Positions 1 to 6,802 of a stretch of 6,821 nt of DNA are shown here, piece by piece (within the stretch, counting starts at the first letter, position 1; each line of letters opens with the position of its first letter). The notes under the pieces are model-generated. The model was not told the origin of the DNA. It did no database searches and was given only the letters and a program-made list of their open reading frames with translations. Location: assembly GCA_016302195.1 (NCBI GenBank), contig JAEDOA010000083.1, forward strand, positions 1 to 6,821, given 5' to 3'. The translations under genes were made by a program, and so were the position numbers. Source of the stretch: Erysipelotrichaceae bacterium. Its GTDB lineage: Bacteria > Bacillota_I > Bacilli_A > Erysipelotrichales > Erysipelotrichaceae.

Positions 1-1343
1 GATGATAAAGATAATAAATCCTGCATCGTAACAATACAAGTGTCAGCTACGCTGCTGCTGGCTGCTCTCATCATTGAAAAATTTAATGGCTCACTACTGT
101 TTAGATAACGTCTAGCAAACTCTACATCTTTATAATATGATGTGTTCTGCCAGCCTAAAATTGTATCATTATCATGTGTACCTGTATAAACTACACAATT
201 GTGATTATAGTTGTGAGGCAGATAATCACTCTCTTCTCTTGAATCAAATGCAAACTGCAAGACTTTCATGCCTGGATAACCCGATTCTTGTAGCAGTTGC
301 TTCACACTATCTGTTAAGAAACCTAAATCTTCAGCTATTATTGGCATTCTGCCCAGCTTGCTCTCGAGCGTTCTAAACAAGTCAATACCTGGCCCTTGGT
401 TCCAATGGCCATTAATTGCGGTTGTTTCATTACTAGCAATACTATAGAATGAATCAAAACCACGGAAATGATCTATTCTCACTACATCATATATGTCTAA
501 TGCAGATTTTAATCTTCTTTCCCACCAGCTATATCCATCTGATTTCATATAATCCCAGTTGTATAGTGGATTACCCCATAACTGACCTACTGCAGAGAAA
601 CCATCAGGCGGACATCCAGCAACTTCTATAGGTTGAATGTTTTCATCAACTAAAAATTGCTTTGTATCAGCCCAAACATCAGCACTATCTAATGCAACAT
701 ATATTGGAACATCTCCTATTATTTTTATTCCATTTTCATTAGCATATTTCTTTAATTGTTTCCACTGTTGAAAGAAAAGATATTGCAACATCTTGTAATA
801 ATCTATCCTCTCAGCATAAGTGGTTCTGCAGTACTCTAAGGCATCAGCATCTCTTCTTTTTATTTTATCATCCCATTTTGTAAATGAAATACCATTATAA
901 CTATCCTTAATTGCCATAAAAAGGGCATAATCTTCAATCCAGTCTTCATTATCTTTGCAGAATTGAAGATACTGTTGATTTGGTTGCTTAAAGAAGTTCT
1001 TCTGCAATTTAGCTAGTACTTCATGACGCTTTTGATAAATCAATGAGTAATCAATGTTTTTTATATCTTCGCCCCAGTTAATATTCGAATAATCCTCTTT
1101 ATCCAGCAAGCCCTGCTGATTTAGCATATCTAAATCGATAAAGTAAGGATTACCGGCAAATGTCGAGAAGCTTTGATAAGGTGAATCTCCGAATGATGTT
1201 GGACACAGAGGCAATATTTGCCAATATGTCTGCCCACTTTCCTTAAGCAAATCTATGAATTTGTAAGCATATTCTCCCAATGTCCCAATACCATAATCAT
1301 TGGGTAGGGAAGAAATAGGCATTAATACTCCACTTGTCCTCAT
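1..1343 (-). CDS. malQ: 4-alpha-glucanotransferase (amylomaltase), GH77, 3' end cut by window edge
   Basis: Cytoplasmic disproportionating enzyme that moves alpha-1,4-glucan segments between maltodextrins, releasing glucose and building longer chains for phosphorolysis. Reading the minus strand from the ATG at 1343 gives 447 complete codons without a stop. The start MRTSGVLMPISSLP is the classic MalQ N-terminus. GH77 hallmarks follow in order: GDVPIYVALDSADVW (about 210-224), PPDGFSAVGQLWGNPLY (245-261), VRIDHFRGF with the nucleophile Asp291, IIAEDLG with acid/base Glu338, and GTHDNDT with the stabilising Asp391. The family is usually near 500 residues, so roughly 50 C-terminal residues lie outside the window. 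The start follows the ATPase stop by 18 nt, with AGAGG six bases before the ATG, so it is co-transcribed with that gene. The assignment is very secure. Its presence is the main reason to call the linked transporter a maltodextrin system. Confidence 0.97.
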   Translation of the reverse strand, partial: MRTSGVLMPISSLPNDYGIGTLGEYAYKFIDLLKESGQTYWQILPLCPTSFGDSPYQSFSTFAGNPYFIDLDMLNQQGLLDKEDYSNINWGEDIKNIDYSLIYQKRHEVLAKLQKNFFKQPNQQYLQFCKDNEDWIEDYALFMAIKDSYNGISFTKWDDKIKRRDADALEYCRTTYAERIDYYKMLQYLFFQQWKQLKKYANENGIKIIGDVPIYVALDSADVWADTKQFLVDENIQPIEVAGCPPDGFSAVGQLWGNPLYNWDYMKSDGYSWWERRLKSALDIYDVVRIDHFRGFDSFYSIASNETTAINGHWNQGPGIDLFRTLESKLGRMPIIAEDLGFLTDSVKQLLQESGYPGMKVLQFAFDSREESDYLPHNYNHNCVVYTGTHDNDTILGWQNTSYYKDVEFARRYLNSSEPLNFSMMRAASSSVADTCIVTMQDLLSLS

Positions 1344-1361
1344 AAAATACCTCTATTCATT

Positions 1362-2474
1362 TTAGTCGCAAATTAGCTGTTCTGTTTCCTGATCAAATAA
1401 GTGAATGTGTCTAATATCAATATATACTTCAACATCCCTTCCACTTTCTATTTTAAGGTTTGATGGAACAGATGATATTGCTTTTTCATTATTTATTGAA
1501 CTATGCAAATATGTCTCTGCACCAATCATTTCAGCTAATTCAACATGTATTGTCAGTTTATTTGATTTATCTTCATTTATTAAACTACTATCAACATTTA
1601 AATTCTCAGGTCTAACCCCTAATACGACCTTTTTACCAACATGTTGTTCAAGTTTACTATTTTCCTGCATGCGTTTTGGCAAAGTCAAATGATGCTGACC
1701 AAATACAAATTTATAACAGTTATCAGTTTTTTCAATCGTGCCGCTAACAAAATTCATTGTAGGAGTGCCAATAAATCCAGCTACAAAAATATTACATGGA
1801 TGCTCGTATAAATTTAATGGTGTATCAAATTGTTGAATGACACCATCCTTCATAACGACTATTCTATCCGCCATTGTCATTGCCTCTGACTGATCATGAG
1901 TAACATAAACAAATGTGGTTTGCAGTCTATTATGCAGCATAGTAATTTGACTTCTCATTTCTGTTCTTAACTTTGCATCAAGATTACTTAACGGTTCATC
2001 AAGCAAGAATACCTTTGGATCTCTTACCATTGCTCTTCCCAAAGCAACACGTTGGCGTTGTCCACCAGACAAAGCCTTTGGTTTTCTATTTAGATACTGT
2101 TCAATTTCAAGTATTTTTGCTACTGATCTTACCTTTTCATCAATCTCTTTTTTATCCACTTTTTTAAGTTCTAAAGCAAATGCCATGTTTTCATATACTG
2201 TCATGTGTGGATACAAAGCATAAGATTGGAATACCATCGCAATATCTCGGTCCTTTGGAGCTACATTGTTTACCACTCTATCTCCAATTAATAACTCGCC
2301 AGAAGTGACTTCTTCAAGTCCAGCAATCATTCTTAAAGTAGTAGACTTTCCACATCCAGAAGGACCAACGAGTATAACAAACTCCTTATCTTTTATTTCT
2401 AAATTTAAATCCGGGATAACAGTTACCCCATTATCATATGTTTTAACAATATTTTTAAATGTTATTGATGCCAT
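1362..2474 (-). CDS. msmX: Sugar ABC transporter ATP-binding protein, MsmX/UgpC/MalK type
   Basis: ATPase subunit that energises CUT1-family sugar importers from the cytoplasmic face of the membrane. All nucleotide-binding motifs are intact in the 370-residue protein: Walker A GPSGCGKST (37-45), Q-loop Gln83 in VFQSYALYPHMTVYENMAF, signature LSGGQ (135-139), Walker B VFLLDE with catalytic Glu160, D-loop SNLDA and H-loop His193. The C-terminal third (from about 235) has the MalK-type regulatory/OB-fold region, including the VLGVRPENL motif, and the length is typical. It follows the LacI-type gene after 17 nt with AGAGGA as ribosome binding site and precedes malQ by 18 nt. Known MsmX-type ATPases of Firmicutes often serve several sugar importers, so this one may serve more than the linked permeases. 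The symbol names the functional family; ugpC or malK would be equally usual names. Confidence 0.95.
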   Translation of the reverse strand: MASITFKNIVKTYDNGVTVIPDLNLEIKDKEFVILVGPSGCGKSTTLRMIAGLEEVTSGELLIGDRVVNNVAPKDRDIAMVFQSYALYPHMTVYENMAFALELKKVDKKEIDEKVRSVAKILEIEQYLNRKPKALSGGQRQRVALGRAMVRDPKVFLLDEPLSNLDAKLRTEMRSQITMLHNRLQTTFVYVTHDQSEAMTMADRIVVMKDGVIQQFDTPLNLYEHPCNIFVAGFIGTPTMNFVSGTIEKTDNCYKFVFGQHHLTLPKRMQENSKLEQHVGKKVVLGVRPENLNVDSSLINEDKSNKLTIHVELAEMIGAETYLHSSINNEKAISSVPSNLKIESGRDVEVYIDIRHIHLFDQETEQLICD

Positions 2475-2491
2475 CGTTTTTCCTCTATTTA

Positions 2492-3499
2492 TTATATTTT
2501 CTTAACACTTTCCCCTTCAACCAATTCAAAAGGAATAAGTTTATGCACTGCAACAGTTCCATTTACTAAGGAATTTAGCAATGCTTTTGTACCTTCCCTA
2601 GCTAGTCTGTCGCTAATCTGTTTTATTGTTGTTAACCTTGGATTTGTGAACTGAGTTATTGGCAGGCCATCAAATCCACTCACTGATATATCTTCAGGTA
2701 CTTTGTATCCTTTATCAACAAAATACCTTATTGCTCCTAGTGCCTGAACATCGCTCATCGCAAACACCGCTGTAAAATCATTGGTTTTATTTAACAATTC
2801 TTCTGCGGCCATCATACCGCCATCAAAAGAATACTTCGAGCTATGATAGTACTTTTCTTGATCGAATGACAAATGATGCTTCTTCATCGCTGAAAGAAAG
2901 CCTTTATAACGTCGTTCTGAAATGGATACAACATTATCAGAGAGCTGACCACCAATGACTGCGATTTTTTTGTGACCACATGATATTAAATACTCAGTCA
3001 TCTTTTTTGCTGCCGCAACATCATCTGTACTAACTGATGATAAATAATCTGAATTGATATTTTTGCCCTGACTTGTGATTAATACACAAGGAACCTTTAT
3101 TTTATCAAAATCATCTTTAAAGTACTCTGGACTTCCTCCTAAGAAGATAATTCCAGCTGGTTTTTTTGAATAATAAACCCTATATGCTGCTTTTGCCTCA
3201 TTTTCACTCTCATCGAGAACAGTTACAGAAGTAGTGTATTCACTATCCAATAGAATTTTCTGAATTAACTCCAAGATATTGCTTAATAAAATATTAGACA
3301 CACCTTTAACTAAAATCGCAATACTAGTTCCCTGTTGTTTCAGCATTTGAGCATTACTGTTTCTAATAAAGTTATGCTCCTTAGCTATTTTTAAAATTTC
3401 TTCTCTAGCTTTTGAAGATACATTCGGCTTATTATTTAAAACCCTTGAAACAGTTCCAATCCCATATCCTGATAATTTAGCAATGTCTTTAATATTCAT
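2492..3499 (-). CDS. LacI-family transcriptional regulator (MalR-like)
   Basis: Predicted sugar-responsive DNA-binding repressor of 335 residues. The N-terminal helix-turn-helix is clear: NIKDIAKLSGYGIGTVSRVLNN (2-23), ending in the conserved TVSRVLNN recognition helix. A hinge segment follows around 44-56, in which Leu53 (in NAQMLKQQ) sits where LacI/CcpA proteins place the leucine that inserts into a central CpG step. Residues from about 60 form the periplasmic-binding-protein-like effector domain, with recognisable AGIIFLGG, KKIAVIGG, RYKGF, AVFAMSD, GYKVPEDISVSGFDG and LTTIKQ blocks. The usual AGVS before the recognition helix reads SGYG here, and the usual YxPN of the hinge reads FIRN, so it is a somewhat divergent member. 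It is not CcpA itself as far as I can tell. Position between the permease and ATPase genes suggests it controls this cluster, probably through the palindrome at 6724-6739. Confidence 0.93.
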   Translation of the reverse strand: MNIKDIAKLSGYGIGTVSRVLNNKPNVSSKAREEILKIAKEHNFIRNSNAQMLKQQGTSIAILVKGVSNILLSNILELIQKILLDSEYTTSVTVLDESENEAKAAYRVYYSKKPAGIIFLGGSPEYFKDDFDKIKVPCVLITSQGKNINSDYLSSVSTDDVAAAKKMTEYLISCGHKKIAVIGGQLSDNVVSISERRYKGFLSAMKKHHLSFDQEKYYHSSKYSFDGGMMAAEELLNKTNDFTAVFAMSDVQALGAIRYFVDKGYKVPEDISVSGFDGLPITQFTNPRLTTIKQISDRLAREGTKALLNSLVNGTVAVHKLIPFELVEGESVKKI

Positions 3500-3525
3500 A
3501 AGATATACCTCTTTTTATTGGTAAA

Positions 3526-3554
3526 ATTATAGCTATATTATTTAATTAATTCAA
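3526..3554 (-). promoter_or_regulatory. Internal sigma-A-type promoter ahead of the LacI-type gene
   Basis: In the 62-nt gap between the second permease and the regulator gene, the minus strand carries TTGAAT (3549-3554), a 17-nt spacer and a perfect TATAAT (3526-3531). Expected transcription start is near 3519, leaving a leader of about 20 nt that contains AGAGG (3508-3512) eight bases before the ATG. This would allow regulator, ATPase and malQ to be transcribed apart from the transporter genes. The region is very AT-rich, so a chance match is possible, but spacing and -10 are ideal. No CG-centred operator like that of the main promoter is present here. Confidence 0.6.
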
Positions 3555-3561
3555 ATTATCA

Positions 3562-4404
3562 TTATCCTTTTACTGCCCCAGCAATTACACCTTGAATAAT
3601 ATACTTCTGACAAATTACATAGAAGATGATAATAGGAATAATTGCAAGCACTAGCATAGCCATAAAGCCACCCATATCTGTGCTACCGTAAGCCCCCTGC
3701 ATTGCCAACTGAATTGCCACTGGCACAGTTTTATTTGAACTACCCAATACTAAATATGGTAATAGGTAGTCATTCCAAATCCACATAGCGTTTAATATCG
3801 CAACAGTAATTGCGGTAGGCTTCATAATAGGGAATACCACTCTAAAGAAACATTGTAGTGGATTGCAGCCATCAATTGTTGCTGCCTCTTCAATTTCCAA
3901 AGGAACGCTCTTTAAAAATCCGGTAAACATAAACGCAGATAAGCCCGCTCCAAAGCCTAGATAAACATATACAATTCCCACTACATTATTTAAGTGCAGC
4001 AGTCCAACAATATACGTCATTGTAAACATAACCATCTGAAATGGAACTACCATGCTAAAGGCAAACGCATAATATAATCCCTTTGTAAACTTATTCTTTA
4101 CTCTTACGATATACCATGAAATCATCGCAGTACATACTACTATTAATATAACAGAAGCAACTGTTATGAATAAAGATCTTAGAAATGCCCACAAAAATCC
4201 CGAAGAAGTAAGACCAGTAATATAGTTTTTTAAACCAACAAATGTTTCTTCATTTGGAAAAGCAAAAGGAGCAACCGAAATATACAAACGAGATTTAAAG
4301 GAATTGATTAACACCAAAGCCATTGGAACCATGAAGATTACCGTCAAGATTGAAAGTAAAACGAAAATTATAACATTAGTGCTTTTTCTTTTTCCTGCAG
4401 CCAT
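3562..4404 (-). CDS. Sugar ABC transporter permease, MalG-like (CUT1)
   Basis: Inner transmembrane subunit of a CUT1 oligosaccharide importer, 280 residues. Hydrophobic segments appear near 10-33, 73-100, 110-135, 140-163, 197-218 and 245-265, giving the six spans expected for MalG-type proteins. The ATPase-coupling EAA loop is present in the last third: EEAATIDGCNPLQCFFRVVFPIMKP, with Glu173, Gly179 and Pro192 in register. The C-terminus QKYIIQGVIAGAVKG is the classic MalG ending. The ATG shares its A with the TAA of the upstream permease gene (TAATG), with a strong AAGGAGG site inside the end of that gene, so the two are translationally coupled. Substrate cannot be read from this subunit; maltodextrin is inferred from malQ. 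Confidence 0.95.
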   Translation of the reverse strand: MAAGKRKSTNVIIFVLLSILTVIFMVPMALVLINSFKSRLYISVAPFAFPNEETFVGLKNYITGLTSSGFLWAFLRSLFITVASVILIVVCTAMISWYIVRVKNKFTKGLYYAFAFSMVVPFQMVMFTMTYIVGLLHLNNVVGIVYVYLGFGAGLSAFMFTGFLKSVPLEIEEAATIDGCNPLQCFFRVVFPIMKPTAITVAILNAMWIWNDYLLPYLVLGSSNKTVPVAIQLAMQGAYGSTDMGGFMAMLVLAIIPIIIFYVICQKYIIQGVIAGAVKG

Positions 4405-5258
4405 TAATGTTCAACCTCCTTTTTATTAGTAGCTCTTAATTGAATAAACGAGATGATAGCTACTACGATAAAAAATATTACCGCTTTTGCCTGGCCTACT
4501 CCTTGCCAAGCTACACCTCTACCAAAGAAAGTTTTATAGATATCTAGAGCTAGCATTTGAGTAGTTTTTCCTGGAGCTCCTGCCGTAAGTGCCAGGTTTT
4601 GGTCAAACATTTTAAACGAATTCGTCAACGTTAAGAACATGCAAATGGTAATTGATGGCATAACCATCGGAATTGTTACTTTAAATAAAGTTTTTGCTGG
4701 CGATGCCCCATCTATTTGAGCGGCTTCCAACAAGTCGGTTGGAACATTTTGAATACCAGCTATATAAATAACCATCATATAACCAATTAATTGCCAGTTA
4801 TTCAGGATAACTAAACCCCAAAATCCATATGTGGATGACATAGTTATATCTGAGCCAACTAGTTTATCCAATACACCATTTATTAGCAATTGCCAAATAT
4901 AACCAAGTACAATGCCACCGATTAGATTTGGCAAAAAGAATACTGAACGGAAGAAGTTTGTTCCTTTCATTTTTCTTGTTAATAATAATGCTAAAGCAAA
5001 CGCAAATACATTAACAGTTATCACAGATACCAAAGTAAAGATGGCTGTAAAAACAAACGCATTCGCAAAATCGTGGTTTGGATCTGTAAAAATCTTAATA
5101 TAGTTACTTAGTCCGACAAAATGAGCATCTGTTACTGTTACAAACTTAGTAAATGATAAGCCTAAACCCATTATAAATGGTGCAACAAACGCAATAATAA
5201 ACGCAATTAATGTTGGCAATACAAAGATTGGAAAATACTTTTTTAGATTATTTTTCAT
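4404..5258 (-). CDS. Sugar ABC transporter permease, MalF-like (CUT1)
   Basis: Partner transmembrane subunit of the importer, 284 residues. It has the compact MalF/UgpA layout common in Firmicutes, without the extra N-terminal spans and large periplasmic loop of the Escherichia coli protein. Hydrophobic spans are visible near 9-35, 67-94, 105-125, 147-168, 200-215 and 257-273. Family motifs include FVGLSNYIKIFTDP (47-60), FFRSVFFLPNLIGGIVLGYIW (102-122) and the EAA loop LLEAAQIDGASPAKTLFKVTIPMVMPS with Glu178, Gly184 and Pro197. The start at 5258 is supported by AAGGGG upstream and by the charged MKNNLKKY beginning. The gene lies 82 nt after the binding-protein gene, across a hairpin, and overlaps the next permease by one base. 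Confidence 0.95.
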   Translation of the reverse strand: MKNNLKKYFPIFVLPTLIAFIIAFVAPFIMGLGLSFTKFVTVTDAHFVGLSNYIKIFTDPNHDFANAFVFTAIFTLVSVITVNVFAFALALLLTRKMKGTNFFRSVFFLPNLIGGIVLGYIWQLLINGVLDKLVGSDITMSSTYGFWGLVILNNWQLIGYMMVIYIAGIQNVPTDLLEAAQIDGASPAKTLFKVTIPMVMPSITICMFLTLTNSFKMFDQNLALTAGAPGKTTQMLALDIYKTFFGRGVAWQGVGQAKAVIFFIVVAIISFIQLRATNKKEVEH

Positions 5259-5288
5259 ATTTTATCCCCTTTGTTCATAATTTTCAAA

Positions 5289-5316
5289 AAGTGCTCCGCT
5301 AAATAGCAGAGCACTT
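5289..5316 (-). terminator. Intergenic hairpin with short U-run after the binding-protein gene (partial terminator / mRNA stabiliser)
   Basis: Arms AAGTGCTC (5289-5296) and GAGCACTT (5309-5316) pair perfectly over 8 bp. After one mismatch, three more pairs (GCT/AGC) close a 4-nt loop. On the minus-strand transcript the stem runs straight into TTTTT (two of these in the stem, then 5288-5286) followed by G. The stem begins 25 nt after the binding-protein stop and ends about 30 nt before the next gene. The U-run is short, so I read it as a leaky terminator or a 3' stabiliser that raises receptor mRNA over permease mRNA, a common arrangement in binding-protein operons. Confidence 0.75.
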
Positions 5317-5340
5317 AGACTAGTTTAATAATTAAGCGAA

Positions 5341-6687
5341 CTATTCAGCAGCGACACTTTCACTTGCCCAATCGTTTACAACTTGAGTCTTAACTTCTTC
5401 CCAAGTCTTTGTTCCTTGAGCATATTGTAATAATGCTGAACCGAAGTTGTCTTTGAATGTTTGAGATGGGAATAATGTGAAGTTCCATGCTACTGATGTA
5501 ACACCATCTTTACTCATCCAATTTAATACTTCTTTTGCTAATGGATCAGTTGGCTTTTCATTTTCTTCGAATGTATCAAATGGAGCTATGAATCCTAACT
5601 TGTTTGTAACGAAATCTTTTCCAGTTGTGCTTGAATATAACCAGTAAATGAAATCTGCAGCTGCTTTTTGTTCTGCTTCAGATGCTTTAGCATTGATACA
5701 GAAGAAGTTTTCAGTACCTGTACATAAGCCTTGAGATTCTTCACCTTCAACACCTGTATAGATTGGTAAATACTTAACATTTTCTGCTAATACTTTGTTT
5801 CCATCAACACCAGCAACTTGTCCCCAAGCCCAGTTTCCATTTTGAACCATTGCACACTTTTCAAGAGCAAATTCTGCCATTGAATCATTAACAGTCTTTG
5901 TTCCTGTCTTTGAAGGTTCAATTGTTGAATTATTTAAATATAAATCAAAGATATTCTTAAAGTTATCACTATATTGGAAAGTAATAGTCTTAGTTTGGTC
6001 ACTTGTTAAATCAACATTGTTTGTCTTGAATTCATAATAAACTGGTAAGTTTGCTAAGTGAGTTTGCCATCTCCAGTCTTCGCCTGCTTTTAATGAAGTA
6101 GAAGCGAATACACCTTCAATGCCTAAAGCTTCTTTATTAGCCTGCATATCTTCAACAACAGCTTTTAAAGCAGCATAGTTATTTACTTCTTCCATTGAAG
6201 TATATGAAGTAGCCTTATTAGGTAATGCAAAATACTTATCAGTGATAGCCTTATTGTAGATAATGCCATATCCTTCAACTACATATGGAATACCATAAGC
6301 CTTACCATCAACAGTAACTGCTAATGACTTGTCAGATAAATGAGCATATAATTCTGTGCCAGTTAAATCAGCGCAATAATCTTTCCAGTTATTGTATCCT
6401 CTAGGACCGTTAATCTGGAATAAAGTTGGAGCTTCTTCCTTGTTAGCCATCTTAGAGATTAATGTTTGTTCATAAGTATTATTAGCTGCAGTATCAACGA
6501 TAACCTTGATTCCTGTTTCAGCTTCATAAGCCTTTGAAATTTCTTCATAGATATCAGCAATTTCAGGTTTGAAATTCAAATATCTAATCACTTTTACTTC
6601 TTCATCTTTTTTAGCACATCCAGCAAACATGCCGATTACTACAAGAGAAGCTAAGGCAACTGTTAATGCCTTTCTTAAACTTTTCAT
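5341..6687 (-). CDS. Extracellular sugar-binding lipoprotein of the ABC importer (MalE-like role)
   Basis: Membrane-anchored receptor that delivers oligosaccharide to the permeases, 448 residues, a usual length for family 1 solute-binding proteins. The N-terminus is a lipoprotein signal peptide: positive MKSLRK, a hydrophobic stretch (7-22) and the lipobox FAGC with acylated Cys24. Phe at -3 is less common than Leu. The mature part begins with KVIRYLNFKPEIADIYEEISKAYEAETGIKV, a typical COG1653 opening, and later shows YGIPYVVEGYGIIYNKA, NGNWAWGQV and AADFIYWLYSSTTGKDFV. These match the sugar-binding fold in general, but I cannot assign a ligand from sequence alone. The start is fixed by AGGAGG (6697-6702) nine bases upstream. 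It is the first gene after the operon promoter. Its codon choice looks more even and purine-rich than its neighbours, as expected for a strongly expressed receptor. TAG is its stop; the other four complete genes end in TAA. Confidence 0.94.
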   Translation of the reverse strand: MKSLRKALTVALASLVVIGMFAGCAKKDEEVKVIRYLNFKPEIADIYEEISKAYEAETGIKVIVDTAANNTYEQTLISKMANKEEAPTLFQINGPRGYNNWKDYCADLTGTELYAHLSDKSLAVTVDGKAYGIPYVVEGYGIIYNKAITDKYFALPNKATSYTSMEEVNNYAALKAVVEDMQANKEALGIEGVFASTSLKAGEDWRWQTHLANLPVYYEFKTNNVDLTSDQTKTITFQYSDNFKNIFDLYLNNSTIEPSKTGTKTVNDSMAEFALEKCAMVQNGNWAWGQVAGVDGNKVLAENVKYLPIYTGVEGEESQGLCTGTENFFCINAKASEAEQKAAADFIYWLYSSTTGKDFVTNKLGFIAPFDTFEENEKPTDPLAKEVLNWMSKDGVTSVAWNFTLFPSQTFKDNFGSALLQYAQGTKTWEEVKTQVVNDWASESVAAE

Positions 6688-6696
6688 TTTTCATTT

Positions 6697-6702
6697 CCTC
6701 CT
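6697..6702 (-). promoter_or_regulatory. Ribosome binding site of the binding-protein gene
   Basis: AGGAGG on the minus strand, nine bases before the ATG at 6687. It decides the start. A nearer ATG at 6694 lies only two bases from the site, is out of frame and opens a reading frame of just 27 codons. Confidence 0.85.
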
Positions 6703-6723
6703 AGTTTTAAAAAGTTCTTTATT

Positions 6724-6739
6724 GTGGAAACGTTTCCAC
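6724..6739. promoter_or_regulatory. Perfect 16-bp palindromic LacI-family operator (also cre-like)
   Basis: GTGGAAACGTTTCCAC is a perfect inverted repeat centred on CG, the hallmark of operators bound by LacI-family proteins whose hinge leucine enters a central CpG. It lies about 7 to 22 nt downstream of the predicted transcription start, a position where a bound repressor blocks initiation or early elongation. The best candidate ligand is the LacI-type protein encoded in this cluster. The inner TGGAAACGTTTCCA also meets the loose cre pattern TGNAANCGNWNNCW, so CcpA binding is the main alternative. Confidence 0.8.
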
Positions 6740-6752
6740 TGTATGTGCTTTC

Positions 6753-6781
6753 ATTGTAGCATGGTCATTTTAACAATGCAA
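6753..6781 (-). promoter_or_regulatory. Main operon promoter (extended -10, sigma-A type)
   Basis: The minus strand shows TTGCAT (6776-6781), a 17-nt spacer and TACAAT (6753-6758). TGC immediately before the -10 makes it an extended -10 element, which would offset the weak -35. The predicted start is near 6746, giving a leader of about 60 nt before the binding-protein ATG. The fit with the downstream operator and the upstream cre-like site supports this choice over other AT-rich stretches here. Confidence 0.7.
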
Positions 6782-6787
6782 CAGTTT

Positions 6788-6802
6788 TTGTAAGCGTTTT
6801 CT
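6788..6802. promoter_or_regulatory. cre-like CcpA site upstream of the -35
   Basis: TTGTAAGCGTTTTCT matches the Gram-positive cre consensus WTGNAANCGNWNNCW at all specified positions. Its centre is near -49 relative to the predicted start, just upstream of the -35 box. CcpA with HPr-Ser-P would bind here to link the operon to the general carbon state. Because of the upstream position it could in principle repress with help from the second CG-centred site, or activate; the sequence does not decide. Binding by the local LacI-type protein is also possible. Confidence 0.7.

Noticed and set aside
137..631. Plus-strand open frames of 60-79 codons
   Set aside because: They lie antisense to malQ, whose conserved catalytic motifs run through this whole stretch on the other strand.
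1405..2505. Plus-strand open frames of 64-95 codons
   Set aside because: They are antisense to the ATPase gene and encode nothing recognisable.
3528..3537. TATAGCTATA, a 10-bp palindrome overlapping the -10 of the internal promoter
   Set aside because: It is short, AT-rich and lacks the CG centre expected for a LacI-family operator, so chance is the simpler explanation.
5595..5780. Second minus-strand frame of 61 codons
   Set aside because: It lies inside the binding-protein gene in another frame, without a ribosome binding site or recognisable protein.
6611..6694. 27-codon reading frame on the minus strand starting at the ATG inside the binding-protein leader, overlapping its start out of frame
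   Set aside because: Its ATG is only two bases from AGGAGG, the frame is very short, and the protein has no recognisable features. The in-frame start at 6687 has correct spacing.
6703..6746. Possible RNA hairpin or riboswitch in the leader formed by the palindrome
   Set aside because: The transcript could fold GUGGAAACGUUUCCAC into a small hairpin, but the leader is about 60 nt, too short for a known riboswitch, and the perfect dyad with CG centre is better explained as a DNA operator.
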